A DNA stretch of 64,000 bases from contig JAAVIC010000020.1 in assembly GCA_014799385.1 (NCBI GenBank), positions 1 to 64,000 of the forward strand, written 5' to 3'. The DNA is from Oscillospiraceae bacterium (GTDB taxonomy: Bacteria; Bacillota; Clostridia; Oscillospirales; Ruminococcaceae). The notes below the pieces were generated by a model. That model did no database searches. It was not told the DNA's origin and saw only the letters and a list, made by a program, of their open reading frames with translations. The position numbers were made by a program, and so were the translations under genes. Each line of letters starts with the position of its first letter. Position 1 is the first letter of the stretch. Shown here in pieces: positions 61,043 through 64,000 of the stretch.

Positions 61043-62365
61043 ATGTTAAATTTTGCCGGTTTCCGTGACGATATAAAGGGCAGCGACTTGTTTCGCTATA
61101 TGGGCAGAATTGAAAAGATTGTCGGAATGACCATTGAGGCAAGCGGTCCGCAGTGCAATATCGGCGATGTTTGCCGAATCTTTTCAAAGGATATGCAAAG
61201 TTACATTTGCGCCGAGGTGGTGGGCTTCAACAAGAGTAATATCCTGTTGATGCCGTACACCGAAATTGAGGGTATCGGCCCGGGAAGCATTGTCGACAAC
61301 ACCGGCGACAAGCTGAATGTTCGGGTTGGTCCGGGTTTGGTGGGACGCATTATTGACGCAACGGGCAATCCGTTGGACGGTGGTCCGCCCGTGGACTACG
61401 TTGACGAGGTTTCCATAACGGGTATTCCCGTGAATCCGTTCACGCGACCGCCGATACACGAAACGATCCAACTCGGAGTTAAGGCGATTGACGGAATGCT
61501 CACCATGGGCAAAGGACAAAGAATGGGCATTTTCGCGGGTTCGGGCGTCGGAAAATCCACGTTGATGGGTATGATAGCCCGAAAAGTCAAGGCGGACGTC
61601 AACGTTATCGCGCTTGTAGGCGAACGTGGACGTGAGGTGCGAGAGTTTATCGAGCGCGACCTCGGCGAGGAGGGTATGGCGCGGTCGGTGTTGGTGGTTG
61701 CCACTTCCGACCAGCCAGCGATGATGCGCTCGAAGTGTCCGCTTACCGCAACTGCGATTGCCGAATACTTTATGCGGCAGGGCAACGATGTGCTGCTGAT
61801 GATGGACAGCTTGACGCGTTACGCGATGGCACTGCGCGAGGTGGGACTTTCCACGGGCGAGCCGCCGATAGCGCGCGGTTACACTCCGTCCATTTACAGC
61901 GCGCTTCCGAAGCTGCTCGAACGAGCGGGGAATTTCCCGCAAGGCTCGATTACGGGCATCTACACGGTGCTTGTTGAGGGTGATGACACTAACGAGCCGA
62001 TTGCCGATACCGTTCGCGGTATCATTGACGGGCACATAATTCTATCGCGTAAAATCGCGGCGCAGAACCACTATCCCGCGATTGACATACTCCCAAGCGT
62101 ATCGCGACTTATGAGCGAGATCGCCACTCCCGAGCACAAAAAGGCGGCGGGTCAGCTGCGAAATCTGATGTCGCTGTATGAGCAGAATTTCGACCTGATT
62201 TCCATAGGCGCGTACAAGCACGGCACAAATCCCGCGCTGGATGAGGCGATAAACAAGATTGACGCAATAAACGGCTTCCTTATGCAGGCGGTTAACGAAA
62301 GCGTGAGCTTTGACGAAACGGTGCGCCGCCTGATTGAGTCGGTCAGTGATAAAAAGGGCGCGTGA
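61043..62365 (+). CDS. fliI: Flagellum-specific export ATPase FliI
   Basis: This 440-aa ATPase is F1-beta-like: Walker A at residues 166-173 (GSGVGKST), ALVGERGREV, the Walker B region LLMMDSLTRYA and GEPPIARGYTPS. It powers unfolding and export of flagellar proteins. GGAGGG precedes the ATG. Confidence 0.97.
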   Translation: MLNFAGFRDDIKGSDLFRYMGRIEKIVGMTIEASGPQCNIGDVCRIFSKDMQSYICAEVVGFNKSNILLMPYTEIEGIGPGSIVDNTGDKLNVRVGPGLVGRIIDATGNPLDGGPPVDYVDEVSITGIPVNPFTRPPIHETIQLGVKAIDGMLTMGKGQRMGIFAGSGVGKSTLMGMIARKVKADVNVIALVGERGREVREFIERDLGEEGMARSVLVVATSDQPAMMRSKCPLTATAIAEYFMRQGNDVLLMMDSLTRYAMALREVGLSTGEPPIARGYTPSIYSALPKLLERAGNFPQGSITGIYTVLVEGDDTNEPIADTVRGIIDGHIILSRKIAAQNHYPAIDILPSVSRLMSEIATPEHKKAAGQLRNLMSLYEQNFDLISIGAYKHGTNPALDEAINKIDAINGFLMQAVNESVSFDETVRRLIESVSDKKGA

Positions 62366-62405
62366 TTTGGCGCGCGGTGTTGCTTTAAGATAAGAGGGAT
62401 AAGAG

Positions 62406-62858
62406 TTGAAGAAATTCCAATTCTCACTGCAAAAGCTGATGGATTTCCGTCAACAGGAGCTTGACAGGCAGAAGAACATTCTGTCGGCGCTTCAGGCGGA
62501 AAAGCGGCAAATTGAGGAGTCGCGCGAGCTGTTGGTGGTTAAAGTCACCGAGCAGAGCGAGCAGCTTGACAGAGTGTACCGATTAGGCTCGACCGCCTCG
62601 GACATCGCCATGCGCAAGCGGTATATAGTCACGCTCCAACAGGAGATTCACGCGCGCGAACAGCAGGCAATCGAAAAGCAGCGCGAAATCGAGGAGCAGT
62701 TATCGGTTGTCGTTGAGGCAACAAAGGAAGTCAAAACGCTTGAAAAGCTCGAAGAAAAACAGCTTGAGGAGTACAAAAATGCCGCAAACAAGGAAAACGA
62801 GCTGTTCATCGAGGAGTTTGTAAGCTCCCAGTCCGTTCGTGCGGCAAGCGGCGAATAA
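62406..62858 (+). CDS. fliJ: Flagellar export chaperone FliJ
   Basis: This 150-aa protein starts at a TTG after AGAGGGA. It is almost wholly coiled coil, with FQFSLQKLMDFRQQELD at the N-terminus typical of FliJ, and it follows fliI as expected. Confidence 0.85.
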   Translation: MKKFQFSLQKLMDFRQQELDRQKNILSALQAEKRQIEESRELLVVKVTEQSEQLDRVYRLGSTASDIAMRKRYIVTLQQEIHAREQQAIEKQREIEEQLSVVVEATKEVKTLEKLEEKQLEEYKNAANKENELFIEEFVSSQSVRAASGE

Positions 62859-62920
62859 TTACGGTATCTCGGCAGTAAAACGCCTTGATATATACATTAC
62901 AATATAAAGGAGGTGTGTAA

Positions 62921-64000
62921 ATGACAGTACCAATGAATATGGGCAGCACGGGCAATTACCGCTCGGACTTTATGATCAGCGACGCGGCTCTTCCGCAGCG
63001 CGTTGAACAGGCGGATATGCAAGAGAATCACTTTATGCGGATTCTGAACGAGGTCGGCGGCGTGGCGAAGATTACGCGGGTTGAAACCGCGGAAACCGTT
63101 GAAACGTCCGATTATGTGGACTTCAGCCAATTGGACGATCTGGAGCTTGCAATGAAGGTTGTCAAGGGCGAAGTGGACATCAAGGACATTCCCGCAGAGC
63201 GCATTACGCCGAGGTTTTTGCTGATGCTTGCGATTGCAAAGCGGCTTGCAAAGCGCGATAAGGACGATGAGGACGAGAAGTTCGAGAATCTCGGCGAAAA
63301 GATGAAGTCCAATGTGTTCAATCCCGCAGAGGCGGCGAATGCCCAGGAGCAACTTGCGCAGTTGATTGACGGTATGGAGATGGATATACTCCTGATTCTG
63401 AACCGTATCCGCGCGGGCGAAACCGAAAAAACGGAAGCTGTGGGCGAAATATCCGAGCTGATGGAGTCGCTGAGCAATGGTTTGCCGATTGCGGCGGATT
63501 TGGAGCAGCCGACATATGGCGAAGGTTTTATCGCCGAAATCATCGACCGAATGGTTGAAACGGCGTCAGAGGGTCAGGAGCAGGCGGAGCAATCCGTGAA
63601 TGCGGACTTGTTTGTTCCGAGTGAGAGCGCGAAAACGGCGGTTGTTGAGGAAACGTTCTCAGCCGAAACGCAGACCATTCTGGAGAAAGCCGTTAAGAAC
63701 GGTGAAATCGAGCAGACCAGGGTAATCGAATCCGAGGAGCAGTCCGAGGTTAAGACCGTAACAGAGCAAGCTGTAAAGCCAAGCTCCAATGCGCAGAGTC
63801 TTGACGACCGCGCAAAGAAGCTCGCCGAGGAGTTGGAAATGCTCCGTAACGCAAAGGCGGCGAAGTCCGCGCCCAAGGAGTTTGAAATCGAAGCTCCCAA
63901 GGACGAGGCTAAGCCCGTTCAAGCGGCAAATCCGCTGATGGCGGATAGTCCCGTGGTGTTCACGCGCGAGGACGGAAGCGAAATCTCCGTTAAGCCGAGC
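62921..64000 (+). CDS. FliK-position protein, N-terminal part (runs off the window)
   Basis: An ATG after AAAGGAGG opens a frame that stays open for 360 codons to the window end. The sequence is acidic and low in complexity (many Glu, Ala, Lys), with an early block QENHFMRILNEVGG and no clear domain. In this operon the gene after fliJ is normally fliK (hook-length control), whose N-terminal part is variable and whose conserved domain is C-terminal. The conserved domain would lie beyond the window, so the name is tentative. Confidence 0.6.
   Translation, partial: MTVPMNMGSTGNYRSDFMISDAALPQRVEQADMQENHFMRILNEVGGVAKITRVETAETVETSDYVDFSQLDDLELAMKVVKGEVDIKDIPAERITPRFLLMLAIAKRLAKRDKDDEDEKFENLGEKMKSNVFNPAEAANAQEQLAQLIDGMEMDILLILNRIRAGETEKTEAVGEISELMESLSNGLPIAADLEQPTYGEGFIAEIIDRMVETASEGQEQAEQSVNADLFVPSESAKTAVVEETFSAETQTILEKAVKNGEIEQTRVIESEEQSEVKTVTEQAVKPSSNAQSLDDRAKKLAEELEMLRNAKAAKSAPKEFEIEAPKDEAKPVQAANPLMADSPVVFTREDGSEISVKPS

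Noticed and set aside
61184-62035. Minus-strand open frame of 283 codons
   Set aside because: Lies wholly within fliI on the other strand; no start signals or recognisable motifs.

Overview
The window looks like part of a chromosome of an anaerobic, flagellated, gut-type Clostridia (Bacillota; Oscillospiraceae/Ruminococcaceae-like). This is inferred from strong consensus sigma-A promoters (TTGACA-17-TATAAT) and AGGAGG ribosome sites, a tryptophan T-box, a Clostridia-style flgB-flgC-fliE-fliF-fliG-fliH-fliI-fliJ operon, and families typical of gut Bacillota (zinc-ribbon TIR proteins, DHHW/MBOAT loci, DUF362 proteins). I cannot name the species. No rRNA, tRNA or CRISPR array was found.

Region 1 (1-16.3 kb) is an accessory, defence-like island. 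It carries a serine recombinase; a leftward TIR / SPFH-zinc-ribbon / membrane protein operon; a tyrosine recombinase lying between two perfect 24-bp inverted repeats, with a strong outward promoter inside the right end (a probable phase-variable invertible promoter); an XRE regulator followed by a 1,606-aa exonuclease-RecQ-UvrD-like fusion helicase; an AAA ATPase + TOPRIM-like pair; and a second, frameshifted tyrosine integrase. Region 2 (16.5-21.0 kb) holds a Ser/Thr kinase + HTH pair, a small XRE repressor, a Cys-rich mini-protein, a Sel1 protein and a membrane protein. A palindromic operator (GTCTAC-N5-GTAGAC placed 21 bp before TATAAT) occurs both in front of the TIR gene and in this region, suggesting a shared regulator.

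Region 3 (21.6-38.7 kb) is a series of regulated units: MarR + YczE-like membrane protein; a frameshifted lipoprotein; DUF362 + ECF S-component + P-loop kinase; a TetR-controlled alpha/beta hydrolase, stand-alone condensation-domain protein, carrier protein and adenylating ligase; a MATE exporter preceded by a 10-codon leader peptide overlapping an intrinsic terminator (probable antibiotic-responsive attenuation); AraC + DUF2000; and an ABC exporter with its own two-component system.

Region 4 (39.0-45.2 kb) is one leftward operon, MBOAT - two DHHW proteins - FkbH-like HAD/acyltransferase - acyl carrier protein. It has the logic of the dlt operon but with an FkbH enzyme as the loading activity, suggesting export of a glyceryl-type group onto a surface polymer. 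Region 5 (45.3-47.1 kb) has a YwaF-like membrane protein and a SAM methyltransferase. Region 6 (47.1-55.7 kb) is a T-box-controlled trpEGDCF-(hydrolase)-BA operon with an inserted alpha/beta hydrolase and large nested stem-loops between genes. Region 7 (55.9 kb to the end) is the start of the flagellar basal-body/export operon, running off the window in a FliK-position gene.

Most assignments rest on motifs read by eye. Specific roles for the island genes, the operon in region 4 and the attenuator are inference.
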